A DNA stretch of 64,000 nucleotides, from positions 610,362 through 674,361 of the forward strand of contig NZ_BFCH01000018.1 of assembly GCF_003112775.1 (NCBI RefSeq). The letters run 5' to 3'. The stretch is from Mycobacterium montefiorense (GTDB taxonomy: Bacteria; Actinomycetota; Actinomycetes; Mycobacteriales; Mycobacteriaceae). A program made the translations under genes and the position numbers. Below the pieces are notes generated by a model. It was not told where the DNA came from and made no database searches. It saw nothing but the letters and a program-made list of their open reading frames with translations. Shown here in pieces: positions 43,616-52,650 of the stretch. Within the stretch, counting starts at the first letter, position 1; each line of letters opens with the position of its first letter.

Positions 43616-45214
43616 GTGAATGATGCTCTCGACGTGGTCGTGGTGGGCGCCGGGTTCGCCGGCTTGTATGCCTTGCACAAGCTGCGCGCGCAGGGGCTTT
43701 CGGTGCGGGTGCTCGAGGCCGCTCCCGAGCTGGGCGGGACCTGGTATTACAACCGGTATCCCGGCGCGCGCTGCGATGTCGAGAGCGTCGACTACTGCTA
43801 CTCGTTCTCCGACGAACTCCAGCAGCAATGGTGCTGGACGGAGAAGTACGCCACCCAATCCGAGATCCTCGAATACCTAAACTGGGTGGCCGCCAAACTC
43901 GACCTGCGCCGCGATATCGCCTTGGACACCCGCGTCGTGTCCGCGGTGCTCGACGAGACGACGCTGCGCTGGACGGTCACCACCGACACGGGGCTGGTGC
44001 TCTCGGCGCGGTTCGCTGTGATGGCAACGGGCCCGTTGTCGGCCGCGATGACCCCGAGCTTCCCCGGCCTGGATACCTTTGCGGGCGAGATCCACCACAC
44101 CGCACATTGGCCGCTGCACCCCGTCGACTTCACTGGCAAACGGGTGGCGGTCATCGGCACCGGATCGTCCGGCATCCAATCGATTCCGATCATCGCCGAG
44201 CAAGCCGCGCACTTGTATGTCTTCCAGCGCACCCCCAACTACAGCGTCCCGGCTGGCAACACACCGTTGTCCGCCGCGGAACTCGACGAGATCAAGTCCG
44301 GCTACCCGCAGCGGCGCCGGTTGTCGTGGCGCAGCGGCGGCGGTTCGCCGCACATCACGGCCGCGAAGCCGACCATGGAATTCACCCAGGAGCAACGGCG
44401 GGCGGCATTCGAAAGACGATGGCAGCTGGGCGGTGTGCTGTTCTCGAAGACGTTCCCCGACCAGATGACCGACCTGGAAGCCAACGAAGAGGCCCGCAAA
44501 TTCTACGAGGAGAAGGTCCGCGCGGTGATCGACGATCCGGCGGTCGCCGACCTGCTGATCCCCGCCGACCATCCGATCGGAACCAAGCGAATCTGCACCG
44601 ACAGCAACTACTTTCAGACGTTCAACCGTGCAGATGTGTCACTGGTCAGTGTGCGTGACACGCCGATCGAATCGATCGACGCCGCGGGCATTACGACCAC
44701 CGAGACATACTACGACCTCGACATGATCGTGTTGGCAACCGGTTTCGATGCGATGACCGGGGCGTTGGGCAGCATCGACATCGTCGGGCGTGGCGACGCG
44801 ACGTTGCACGAGGACTGGGCGCACGGACCCCGCACCTATCTGGGATTGGGTGTCGACGGCTTTCCCAATCTGTTCCTGGTCTCGGGCCCAGGAGCGCCCG
44901 CCGTGCTCGCGAACATGGTGCTGCACGCGGAGGCCCAGGTGAACTGGATCGCCCAGGCCATCGGTTATCTCGACAGCCACGGGTGCGCCGCGATCGAAGC
45001 CACCGTGGACAGCGTCGACGGCTGGGGCGCCGAATGCGCCCGGCGTGCCGAGGCGACGTTGTTCACCAAGGCCAACTCGTGGTACATGGGCGCGAACGTG
45101 CCCGGAAAACCAAGGGGCTTCATGTTGTTCGTCGGCGGCTTCGCCACCTATAACGACATCTGCGCCGAGGTGGCCGACGCCGGCTACCGGGGCTTCGATC
45201 TAATCAAGCAATGA
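43616..45214 (+). CDS. Baeyer-Villiger flavin monooxygenase
   Basis: A 532-residue class B flavoprotein monooxygenase of the cyclohexanone/steroid type, converting a ketone to an ester or lactone with NADPH and O2. FAD motif VVVVGAGFAGLYALHKL, GGTWYYNRYPGARCDVES, the BVMO fingerprint FAGEIHHTAHWP, NADPH motif VAVIGTGSSGIQSIP, ATG motif VLATGFDAMTGAL. GTG at 43616 starts it. It heads an operon with two SDRs and a SnoaL-fold gene; its stop overlaps the next start by four bases. Its presence beside HsaA/C/D-like genes is not part of the known cholesterol pathway. Confidence 0.93.
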   Translation: MNDALDVVVVGAGFAGLYALHKLRAQGLSVRVLEAAPELGGTWYYNRYPGARCDVESVDYCYSFSDELQQQWCWTEKYATQSEILEYLNWVAAKLDLRRDIALDTRVVSAVLDETTLRWTVTTDTGLVLSARFAVMATGPLSAAMTPSFPGLDTFAGEIHHTAHWPLHPVDFTGKRVAVIGTGSSGIQSIPIIAEQAAHLYVFQRTPNYSVPAGNTPLSAAELDEIKSGYPQRRRLSWRSGGGSPHITAAKPTMEFTQEQRRAAFERRWQLGGVLFSKTFPDQMTDLEANEEARKFYEEKVRAVIDDPAVADLLIPADHPIGTKRICTDSNYFQTFNRADVSLVSVRDTPIESIDAAGITTTETYYDLDMIVLATGFDAMTGALGSIDIVGRGDATLHEDWAHGPRTYLGLGVDGFPNLFLVSGPGAPAVLANMVLHAEAQVNWIAQAIGYLDSHGCAAIEATVDSVDGWGAECARRAEATLFTKANSWYMGANVPGKPRGFMLFVGGFATYNDICAEVADAGYRGFDLIKQ

Positions 45215-46014
45215 CGGGATTACTCGACAAGGTCGTCGTGGTCACCGGCGCCGCAAAAGGCACCGGGCGGGTGCACTGTCAGCGCTTCGCCGACGAGGGC
45301 GCCGACGTGATCGCCCTGGATGTCGACACGCTGGCCGATGAGTTATCCGGTACGGCAGCCGAAGTCAACAGCCGGGGCCGGCGCTGTGTCACGGGTTTCG
45401 CCGACGTGAGCGACCTCGCGGCCGTGACGTCGGCGATCGACGGCGGTGTTGCCGAGCTGGGCCGGTTAGACGTCATCGTCGCCAACGCCGGCATCCACCT
45501 CGCGGGTGGCCCGTCCTGGGAACTCGACCCACAGGTCTGGCAGCGCACGCTCGACATCAACCTCACCGGGGTCTGGCATACCGTCCGAGCCGGTGTGCCG
45601 CACATCGGCGACGACGGTGGATCCGTCGTCCTGATCAGCTCCACCAACGGCCTTCGCGGCACCGCGAACACCGCCCATTACACGGCCAGCAAGCACGCGG
45701 TGGTCGGGCTGGCGCGCACGCTCGCCAACGAGCTGGGGCCAAGCGGCATCCGGGTCAACACCGTGCACCCGGGGCCGGTCGCAACGCCAATGGTGCTCAA
45801 CGAGCAGATGTACCGGAAGCTGCGGCCCGATCTGGCCAATCCGACGGCGGCCGAAGCCGCTGAGGTACTGCAGGCACGTAATCTGCTTCCGATCCCGTGG
45901 GTGGAGCCCGTCGACATCGCCAACGCCGTCGTGTTCCTGGCCTCCGATCACGCCCGCTACATCACCGGCACCCAGCTCGTCGTAGATGCCGGCCTGACGC
46001 AGAAGACGACATGA
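45211..46014 (+). CDS. SDR family oxidoreductase
   Basis: A 267-residue SDR: VVVTGAAKGTGRVHC (cofactor motif), VIVANAGIHLAGG, LISSTNGLRG (Ser), YTASKHAVVGL (Tyr-x3-Lys), NTVHPGPVATPM. The long segment between the active site and the C-terminus (EQMYRKLRPDLANPTAAEAAE, PWVEPVDIAN) is shared with its downstream neighbour and with mycofactocin-type SDRs. It is coupled by 4-base overlaps to both the Baeyer-Villiger gene and the next SDR, so it likely oxidises the alcohol or reduces the ketone processed by that enzyme. Confidence 0.9.
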   Translation: MTGLLDKVVVVTGAAKGTGRVHCQRFADEGADVIALDVDTLADELSGTAAEVNSRGRRCVTGFADVSDLAAVTSAIDGGVAELGRLDVIVANAGIHLAGGPSWELDPQVWQRTLDINLTGVWHTVRAGVPHIGDDGGSVVLISSTNGLRGTANTAHYTASKHAVVGLARTLANELGPSGIRVNTVHPGPVATPMVLNEQMYRKLRPDLANPTAAEAAEVLQARNLLPIPWVEPVDIANAVVFLASDHARYITGTQLVVDAGLTQKTT

Positions 46015-46844
46015 CCGGGCGCCTCGTTGGCAAGGTCGCCCTGATCACCGGCGCGGCGCGGGGGATCGGTCGCGCACAGGCGGTTCGGTTCGCCCAGGAG
46101 GGTGCCGACATCGTGGCGTTGGACGTGTGCGGCCCGGTCGAGACCGTCGCGATCCCGCACAGCACCCCAGCCGACCTCGAGCAGACGGCCGCGTTGGTCG
46201 CCGCCGCCGGCGTGCGGATACACACCGAAATTGTCGACGTGCGCGACCTCGACGGTGTGCAGGCCGCCACCGACCGCGGCGTCGAGCGCTTCGGCGGCTT
46301 GGACGCGGTCTGCGCGACGGCCGGAATCACCTCCCGCGGCATGGCGGTCGAGCTGGACGAAAACGCCTGGCGCGCGATGCTGGATGTCAACCTCACCGGC
46401 GTGTGGCACACCTGCCGCGCCGCCGCGCCACACCTGATCGAGCGCGGCGCCGGCGCGATGGTGCTGACAAGCTCCGTCGCCGGACTGCGCGGGCTGGTCG
46501 GCGTCGCCCATTACACCGCAGCCAAGCACGGCGTGGTCGGCCTGATGCGCAGCCTCGCGAATGAGCTTGCACCGCACAATGTTCGGGTCAACTGCATCAA
46601 CCCGACCAACGTCGACACACCCATGATTCAGAACGACGTCGTCAGCAGCGCATTCCGGCCCGACTTGGACCGGCCGCCCACCCGAGCCGAATTCGCCGAG
46701 TCGGCGCAGGCGATGAATATGCTTGCGGTGCCGTGGATCGATGCGGTCGATGTCGCCAACGCCGCGCTGTTCTTGGCCTCCGACGAGGCGCGCTACATCA
46801 CCGCGATCGTCCTGCCCGTCGACGCGGGCTGCACCCAGCGATGA
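46011..46844 (+). CDS. mycofactocin-type SDR family oxidoreductase
   Basis: A 277-residue SDR with the features of the mycofactocin-coupled subfamily: ALITGAARGIGRAQA, then DIVALDVCGPVETVAIPHST with the extended insert before the NAD-site Asp (VDVRDLD), the Ser of TSSVAGLRG, YTAAKHGVVGLM, NCINPTNVDTPMI and a long C-terminal segment. Such enzymes are thought to hold NAD tightly and pass electrons to the peptide cofactor mycofactocin. Starts ATG 46011, overlapping the previous stop by four bases. The mycofactocin biosynthesis genes are not in the window. Confidence 0.88.
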   Translation: MTGRLVGKVALITGAARGIGRAQAVRFAQEGADIVALDVCGPVETVAIPHSTPADLEQTAALVAAAGVRIHTEIVDVRDLDGVQAATDRGVERFGGLDAVCATAGITSRGMAVELDENAWRAMLDVNLTGVWHTCRAAAPHLIERGAGAMVLTSSVAGLRGLVGVAHYTAAKHGVVGLMRSLANELAPHNVRVNCINPTNVDTPMIQNDVVSSAFRPDLDRPPTRAEFAESAQAMNMLAVPWIDAVDVANAALFLASDEARYITAIVLPVDAGCTQR

Positions 46845-46854
46845 GGAGACGACT

Positions 46855-47331
46855 GTGACGGACTTGGCAGACCTCGCGGCCCGGTTGCGCCGGCTCGAGG
46901 ACGACCGTGACATCAGGCAGTTGATCGCGTCCTACGGCCCGGCGGTCGACGCAGGCGACCCGGATGCAGCCGCGCGGCTATGGGCGAGTGACGGCGTGTA
47001 TGACGTTGACGGCTGGCGCATGAAGAGCCGGGCCGACGTGCACGCGATGATCCGCTCGGACGCCCACCAGAAGCTGGTGGCCAAGGGCTGCAGTCACTTC
47101 CTGGGGCCGTGCGTGGTGACGGTCACCGGCGATGAGGCCGTGGCCGTATGTGAATCCCTGGTACTCGTCCGCGATAACGACGGCTATCGGGTCTGGCGGG
47201 CCACCGCGCACCATTTCACACTGCGCCGAATCGACGACCAGTGGCGGATCACCACCCGTACCAGTCGAGTTCTCGACGGTAATCCCGACGCGCATGCCCT
47301 GCTGTTGAAAGGCCTTGCGGGAGCGCCCTAG
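46855..47331 (+). CDS. SnoaL-like (NTF2-fold) protein
   Basis: A 158-residue NTF2/SnoaL-fold protein: LRRLEDDRDIRQLIASYGPAVD and LWASDGVYDVDGW at the start, HFLGPCVVTVTGDEA, WRATAHHFTLRRIDDQWRI and TRTSRVLDG at the end. Members include steroid-isomerase-like enzymes and cyclases, or lactone/epoxide hydrolases. GTG at 46855 has GAGGAGA upstream and lies 10 bp after the SDR, so it is the last gene of the Baeyer-Villiger operon. It overlaps the convergent hydrolase gene by four bases. Confidence 0.85.
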   Translation: MTDLADLAARLRRLEDDRDIRQLIASYGPAVDAGDPDAAARLWASDGVYDVDGWRMKSRADVHAMIRSDAHQKLVAKGCSHFLGPCVVTVTGDEAVAVCESLVLVRDNDGYRVWRATAHHFTLRRIDDQWRITTRTSRVLDGNPDAHALLLKGLAGAP

Positions 47332-48206
47332 CGGGACAGGAAGCCCAGCACCGTGCTTTCGAAAGCGGTCTTGGCTTCGATCATGGCCCAGTGTCCGGAG
47401 TTGGGGAAGATATGAAGCTCCGCGTTGGGAATGGTGCGCATCGGGATCAGCGCCATGTCCGGCGGGCTCACCCGATCGTCGCGGCCCCACGTCAGCAGCG
47501 TGGGTGCGGCCAACTTGTGCATGGTCGCCCACGGGAACGGCCGGTCCGAGGCCGCCATCGCAGTGTTCATTGCGGCGAATGCCGCCTTGCCGTACATCCG
47601 CCGTGCGGCGGCCAGCGTGACGGGGTCGGTGGCCAGCTGCCAACGTTCCTCGATCAGTTCGTCGGTCACCAAACCCTGGTCGTAGACCATCGACTTGAGC
47701 CAGTCGACCAGCCGCTGCCGGGTCGGGTCCTCGACGAATTCCTGCAACAGCCGGATGCCCTCGCTGGGGCTGGGACTGAAGATGTTGGTGCCGATGCCGC
47801 CGATAGTCACCAGCCGGTCGATGCGGTCGGGATTACCGATGGCGAAGTTGATACCGACGCCGCCACCCATCGAGTTTCCTACGATGTGTGTCTTCTCCAC
47901 TCCCAGTGCGTCCAGAAACGGTGGAACGCTGCCGAATGCGGTGACCATCGGGTGACCGCCGAAGTCGTCGGTGACCCCGAAACCAGGGAATTCCAGGATC
48001 AGGCAGCGGAAGTGCTCGGCGAATGTGGGCAGAATCCCGCGGAAGTTACGCCAGCCGGTGACCCCGGGGCCCGACCCGTGCAGGAACAGCAGCACCGGGC
48101 CGGAATCCTGGCCGCAGTCGTAGTAGCGCAAAGTGCCCTTCGGGGTGGTGATTTCGCGCAGGTCTTGTTCAACGGTCGCTTGAGAGGTATTTGCCACGGC
48201 CCTCAC
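47328..48206 (-). CDS. HsaD-like alpha/beta-hydrolase (C-C bond hydrolase)
   Basis: Alpha/beta-hydrolase of the meta-cleavage-product hydrolase family, about 292 residues from the GTG at 48206 (48197 is also possible; 48308 is the longest start). Visible are the oxyanion region HGSGPGVTGWRNF, the nucleophile Ser112 in VGNSMGGGVG, Asp244 in WGRDDRV, and His272 in NSGHWAMIE. The spacing is very close to that of HsaD (Ser114, Asp241, His269). It would hydrolyse the product of the HsaC-like dioxygenase. It is on the opposite strand to the Baeyer-Villiger operon, with a long palindromic element in front. Confidence 0.9.
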   Translation of the reverse strand: MRAVANTSQATVEQDLREITTPKGTLRYYDCGQDSGPVLLFLHGSGPGVTGWRNFRGILPTFAEHFRCLILEFPGFGVTDDFGGHPMVTAFGSVPPFLDALGVEKTHIVGNSMGGGVGINFAIGNPDRIDRLVTIGGIGTNIFSPSPSEGIRLLQEFVEDPTRQRLVDWLKSMVYDQGLVTDELIEERWQLATDPVTLAAARRMYGKAAFAAMNTAMAASDRPFPWATMHKLAAPTLLTWGRDDRVSPPDMALIPMRTIPNAELHIFPNSGHWAMIEAKTAFESTVLGFLSR

Positions 48207-48230
48207 CCTGCCATGTGTCTGTCCGCTGAC

Positions 48231-48296
48231 GGTTTTGAGTGTGCGCTCAGGGCGAGTATTTCGCCGATTCTCCGCCCAGGAAGCGCACTCAAAACC
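48231..48296. repeat. 66-bp imperfect palindromic intergenic element
   Basis: Outer arms GGTTTTGAGTG (48231-48241) and CACTCAAAACC (48286-48296) are exact complements. Inside, GCGCT/AGCGC-like and GGGCG/CGCCC segments also pair, with GGCGA-GTATT-TCGCC near the tip, so the whole element folds as a long hairpin. Similar GAGTGTGCG-type palindromes recur in mycobacterial intergenic DNA as far as I recall. It sits upstream of the HsaD-like gene. Confidence 0.6.
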
Positions 48297-48344
48297 TAGG
48301 TTGGACACTCAACCGGCGTGCGAAAGCGACTGTGCGCCATCAGC

Positions 48345-48794
48345 TCACGTGCCAGACGACGGCCGAGCCATAGCGGAGTTGGCGGCGGCCCAATCGGTGG
48401 ACACCTTGCGATGCTTGATCAGCCAGGTGTCGGCCACGGGCACCAAGGTGTCGCGATAGCGGCCGAAATGGTCGAGCCCGATATGGGTGACGACGGTGAA
48501 ATAGCAGCAGACCTGTGCCTCGTCGGGTGTCAGGCCCATGAACAGGATGTTGGCGACGTTGTGTCGAACGATCGGTTTGACATCCGCGTCGACCGCGATC
48601 TTCCCGGTGACACCGCCAAGGAATGCGGTGATCTCGGAACGGCCACGCAGTGGCTCGGCACCGCGAATCTCGACAACGCCATCCGCGCAGAATGTCTCGG
48701 CCAGTCCGTCGAGCCGGCCGGAGTCACCGGACCAGTTGTATCGGGCGAGCGTGTCGCGGATCTGCTCGCGGGCCACCAACTCCCACATCTGCAT
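48345..48794 (-). CDS. SnoaL-like (NTF2-fold) protein
   Basis: A 149-residue SnoaL-fold protein: WELVAREQIRDTLARYNWSGDSG and LAETFCADGVVEIRG at the N-terminus, ITAFLGG, RHNVANILFMG and GRYRDTLVPVADTWLIKHRKVSTDW. It is related in fold but not closely in sequence to the SnoaL gene at 46855. Such proteins often sit in steroid and aromatic catabolic loci, where their reaction is usually unproven. Starts ATG 48794. It lies upstream of the HsaD-like gene on the same strand, separated by the palindromic element. Confidence 0.85.
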   Translation of the reverse strand: MQMWELVAREQIRDTLARYNWSGDSGRLDGLAETFCADGVVEIRGAEPLRGRSEITAFLGGVTGKIAVDADVKPIVRHNVANILFMGLTPDEAQVCCYFTVVTHIGLDHFGRYRDTLVPVADTWLIKHRKVSTDWAAANSAMARPSSGT

Positions 48795-48873
48795 CGTCGT
48801 GACTCCTCCCCGCCCGCGCGTACCGCGTACCGCATAGCACCCTAGTCACCGCCGGGAGAACGCTGGTGCGGCC

Positions 48874-49056
48874 TTACTTGACGATGCGCGTCCGGAAGGC
48901 ATGGACGGGTCTGGGCACGATGCCGTTCAGGTCGAAGACCGCGATCATGGCCCGCAACATCGCGGGGGACCAGTCTTCGAGTGGGTGGGCGTCGATCCGG
49001 GCGAGTACCTCATGCCTGAGGTAGTCGATGTTTGTGGGGGGCTCGTGATTAGTCAT
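48874..49056 (-). CDS. small hypothetical protein (60 aa)
   Basis: A 60-residue frame from ATG 49056: HEPPTNIDYLRHEVLARIDA, EDWSPAMLRAMIAVFDLNG. It reads as a helical, slightly acidic soluble peptide with GC-biased third positions and sensible amino-acid use. No family recognised. Upstream (49057-49243) I see only the presumed divergent promoter region. Confidence 0.45.
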   Translation of the reverse strand: MTNHEPPTNIDYLRHEVLARIDAHPLEDWSPAMLRAMIAVFDLNGIVPRPVHAFRTRIVK

Positions 49057-49243
49057 GGCCGCGCCTGTGGCTTTCAGCTCCTGGAGCAGATTTCGAGGTC
49101 GTACTCGACGCTAGGGTGGATGCGTCCGCCATGCACAGGCAACTGGTCAGATTCAAATCTCTTTTCGGGAATGGCGCGGCCGGTTACAGCCCTCGGGCTG
49201 CCCGAGCGGGAATGAATCGCGTCGTTAGGCGGTAGAAAGACGC

Positions 49244-49669
49244 ATGGAACTCAACGATGCCGCACGAAAACTCATCGGCAAGGGTGCCGACGCCACCCTG
49301 GTGACCATCAATCCCGACGGCGGCCCCCAGGTGAGCCTGGTCTGGGTCGCATTGCAGTCGACGCCGGACGGCGACGAGTTGGTTACCGCACACCTCGCCG
49401 AACACAAGAAGGTCCGCAACGTGCGCAGGGATCCACGGGTAGCCGTGACCATCGTGTCGCTGGACCAGTCCGGTCAGGGGATGCGGCCCTACCTGTCCAT
49501 CACCGGGACCGCACGAATCGCCGATGGTGGTGCGCCCGAGCTGCTCAAGGAGCTCAATCCGATTCTTGGGGACCCGAACCTGCAATTCCCGCCGGACGAC
49601 GCACCGCCGGGATACCTCACCCGCATTCGCATCGACAAGGTCGGTGGCATCGGGCCCTGGGTGGCCTGA
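49244..49669 (+). CDS. PPOX-class (F420/FMN split-barrel) oxidoreductase
   Basis: A 141-residue pyridoxamine-5'-phosphate-oxidase-fold protein of the mycobacterial F420-dependent type (like Rv1155): DATLVTINPDGGPQVSLVWVAL, HKKVRNVRRDPRVAVTIVSL, YLSITGTARI and a C-terminal KVGGIGPWV. It probably uses F420 or flavin to reduce small molecules. ATG at 49244. The molybdopterin gene starts 52 bp later on the same strand. Confidence 0.88.
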   Translation: MELNDAARKLIGKGADATLVTINPDGGPQVSLVWVALQSTPDGDELVTAHLAEHKKVRNVRRDPRVAVTIVSLDQSGQGMRPYLSITGTARIADGGAPELLKELNPILGDPNLQFPPDDAPPGYLTRIRIDKVGGIGPWVA

Positions 49670-49720
49670 CCTCAACTTTTGCCACTTCCGCTACTCGTAG
49701 TAGCGCAATACAGTGGGTGG

Positions 49721-51947
49721 ATGAAACCAGGCGTTGACGGCACCCATATACGGACATGCCCACTGTGTGAAGCCATGTGCGGCTTGGAGATTCACGTCGA
49801 AGCCGGCACCGTCACCGGGATCCGCGGGAACCGTGACGATGTATGGAGCCGCGGACATCTCTGCCCGAAGGGCGTGTCACTGGGCGCGGTGCATCACGAC
49901 CCGGACCGCATCCGCAGCCCGCTGATCAAGGTCGACGGACAGTGGCAGGAAGTCAGCTGGGAGGCGGCGTTTCGGCGTTGCACCGAGTTGTTGACGCCGG
50001 TGATCGAGAAGTACGGAATCGGCGCGGTCACCGCTTACACCGGCAACCCGCTGGCACATTCGTTCTCGCTTGCCCGGTACGCCGGCGTGCTGATGGGCAT
50101 GTCCGGTATGCCGGTCACGTATTCGCCGGGCACGGTCGATCAGTGGCCGAAAAACCTGTCATCGCACCTGATGTACGGCCTGTGGTGGAACTTCCCCGTG
50201 CCAGACATCGAGCGCACCGACCTGCTGGTCATCATGGGCGCCAACCCCGCCGCGTCGCAGGGTTCACTGCTGGCCGCGCCCGACGTGATGGGCCTGATCC
50301 ACGGAATTCGCAAACGCGGCAAGGTGATCGTGATCGATCCGGTACGCACGCAGACCGCGGCCCAGGCCGACGAGTGGCTGCCGATCGTGCCGGGCACCGA
50401 CGCCGCGCTGTTGCTGGCGGTCGCGCACACACTCTTTGACGAGGACCTGGTCAATCCAGGCCCGCATGTGGACGGCGTCGACACGATGCGCCGGGTCGCC
50501 GCGGAGTGGCCGCCCGAGCGGGTCAGCGACGTCACCGGTATTGACGAAGACGCGATCCGGCGCTTGGCGCGCGAACTTGCCGGCGCCGAGAAATCAGTGG
50601 TGTACGGCCGGATTGGGTTGTGTAACCAGGAGTTTGGCAGCCTGGCCAGCTGGCTGGTCGACGTGATCAACATTCTGACCGGAAATTTCGACACCCCGGG
50701 CGGCGCCATGTTCCCCAAGCCGGCGGCCTGGTCGATCACTACGCAGCCGTTACCCGGCCTCGAGGGCGGCCTCCCGGAATTCGGCCGCTGGCACACCCGG
50801 GTGCGCGGGGCCAAAGAGGTGCTCGGGCAGGCCCCGGTGTCGTGTATGACCGAAGAGATCGCCACGCCGGGAGACGGGCAACTCAAGGCGCTGATCACGG
50901 TCGCGGGCAACCCGGTGTTGTCGATGCCCGACGGCGACAAGCTCGACGAAGTGTTGCCGGCGCTGGAGGCGATGATCTCCATCGATCTCTGGCTCAACGA
51001 GACGACGCGCCATGCCGATGTGATCCTGCCCGGGCTGTCGCCGCTCGAGCAGCCACACCACGACGATCTGATCCTGTTGTTCGCGATCCACAGCATCGCG
51101 AATTACTCCGCGCCTGTGTTCGATCCGGGCGACCGTCCGCACGAGTGGGAAATCCTGATCCGGCCTGTGCACTGGCACCCCGGCCGAGGACGTCGACGTC
51201 GCCGCGATCGACGACGGCTTCTTCGACTATCTGGCCTTCACCCGGGGTGTCGACGGAGCCGAGATCCGCAAACTGTACGACCACGGCGGCCCCGAGCGGA
51301 TGTTGGACCTCACGCTGCGAACCGGTCCCTTCGGGGATCAATACGGCAAGAACCCCGGCGGGCTCACGCTCGACCTGCTGAAGGCCAATCCGAACGGCAT
51401 CGACTTCGGGCCGATGGTGCCGCAGCTGCCGGACATTCTGGGGACGCCGGACAAGAAGATCCGGCTGGCTCCGCAGTATCTGCTCGACGACTTGCCGCGG
51501 CTGGCCGCGCGGTTGGACCGGCCCGCCGAGCCGCTGGTCCTGGTGAGCCGCCGGCACCTGCGCTCGAATAACACCTGGCTGCACAACGTGCCCGCCTTGA
51601 TGAAGGGCAAGGACCGGTGCACGCTGTTGATCCACCCCGATGACGCGATGCGCTGTGGTGTGTCCGACAACGACGTTGTCACGGTGAAATCGGAGGCCGG
51701 CGAGATCAAAGTGCCGGTCGAGGTCACGGACGCGATCAGGCCCGGTGTGGTGTCGATGCCACACGGCTGGGGCCATGGCAAGCCAGGTACTCGCATGTCG
51801 GTGGCCAACAGTTCACCGGGTGCGAACACCAATGCGCTTTCCTTGCCCACATTCGTCGACGAGCCGTCGGGAAACGGTGTCCTCAACGGGATTCCGGTGA
51901 CAGTGCTCGAAGACCAAGCGCGATATGAGGCCGCGCAGAGCATCTGA
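49721..51947 (+). pseudogene. molybdopterin oxidoreductase with 4Fe-4S cluster (frameshifted)
   Basis: Formate-dehydrogenase/DMSO-reductase-family enzyme. N-terminal 4Fe-4S ligands Cys13, Cys16, Cys20 and Cys48 (CPLCEAMC, GHLCPKG), the molybdopterin guanine dinucleotide regions (DLLVIMGANPAASQG, VYGRIGLC, MISIDLWLNETTRHADVILPG). The frame is open from ATG 49721 to EWEILIR, then needs one C removed near 51166 (CGGCCTG to CGGCTG) to read LCTGTPAEDVDVAAIDD and continue to GVVSMPHGWGHG and a stop at 51945-51947. Corrected length about 741 residues. It resembles the Rv0197 type. Uncorrected, a chimeric tail runs to 51571. Electron donor and acceptor unknown. Confidence 0.88.
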
Positions 51948-52142
51948 CGCAAAACGCAGCCCCGCCAATAGTTCTGGCCCTCGCCGCGGTGATCAGTGCC
52001 GCGCATCGAGATGCAGATCATAGCCGCGTTCCCACTGCGGATTGATGCACGCTTCCAACGGTTGCTGAACCGTCCAGGGCGCAACCTCGTGGGCATAGTG
52101 GCGGCGCTGTGGGATCACGTGCACCGGGAAGGGGGCGAAGCC

Positions 52143-52646
52143 GTGTATTACTACCTGTTGATCGTCATCGTCGGCATCGAACGCCTGATCGGGCTCGTCG
52201 CCGCACACCGCAATGCCAAGTGGGCAATCGCCCAGGGAGGCAAGGAATTAGGGCTCGATCATTACCCGGCGATGGTCAGCATGCATGCGTTGTTGCTGGT
52301 GTCCTGTCTGGTGGAAGTCTGGGCCCTGGGACGCCCCTTCATCCCCTGGCTGGGATGGCCGATGGTTGCCGTCGTAGTGCTCAGCTGCGTGATTCGCTGG
52401 CGCTGCGCTGCCGCACTGGGCAGACACTGGAATCCCCGGCTCATCGTGATCCCGGGTGCGCCGCTGGTGCAGCACGGCCCATATCGATGGGTGCGTCACC
52501 CCGACTACATCGCCGTGGTGGCCGAGGTCGCTGCGCTGCCGCTGATCCATTCAGCGTGGCTGACGGCGATGGTGTTCACCCTTGCCAACGCGTTGGTACT
52601 GCACGAGCGGATCCGCCTGGAAAACGCCGCATTGGCCTACGTCTGA
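52143..52646 (+). CDS. isoprenylcysteine carboxyl methyltransferase (ICMT)-family membrane protein
   Basis: A 167-residue membrane methyltransferase of the ICMT/phospholipid methyltransferase type. TM helices at the start (YYLLIVIVGIERLIGL), middle (MVSMHALLLVSCLVEVW and MVAVVVLSCVI) and end (WLTAMVFTLANALVL). The C-terminal SAM/active motif is RHWNPRLIVIPG, HGPYRWVRHPDYIAV, HERIRLENAAL. Bacterial relatives methylate alkylresorcinols/alkylpyrones rather than proteins. GTG at 52143, preceded by GAAGGGGG, fits the first TM helix; longer in-frame starts from 51996 do not. Confidence 0.82.
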   Translation: MYYYLLIVIVGIERLIGLVAAHRNAKWAIAQGGKELGLDHYPAMVSMHALLLVSCLVEVWALGRPFIPWLGWPMVAVVVLSCVIRWRCAAALGRHWNPRLIVIPGAPLVQHGPYRWVRHPDYIAVVAEVAALPLIHSAWLTAMVFTLANALVLHERIRLENAALAYV

Positions 52647-52650
52647 CCGG

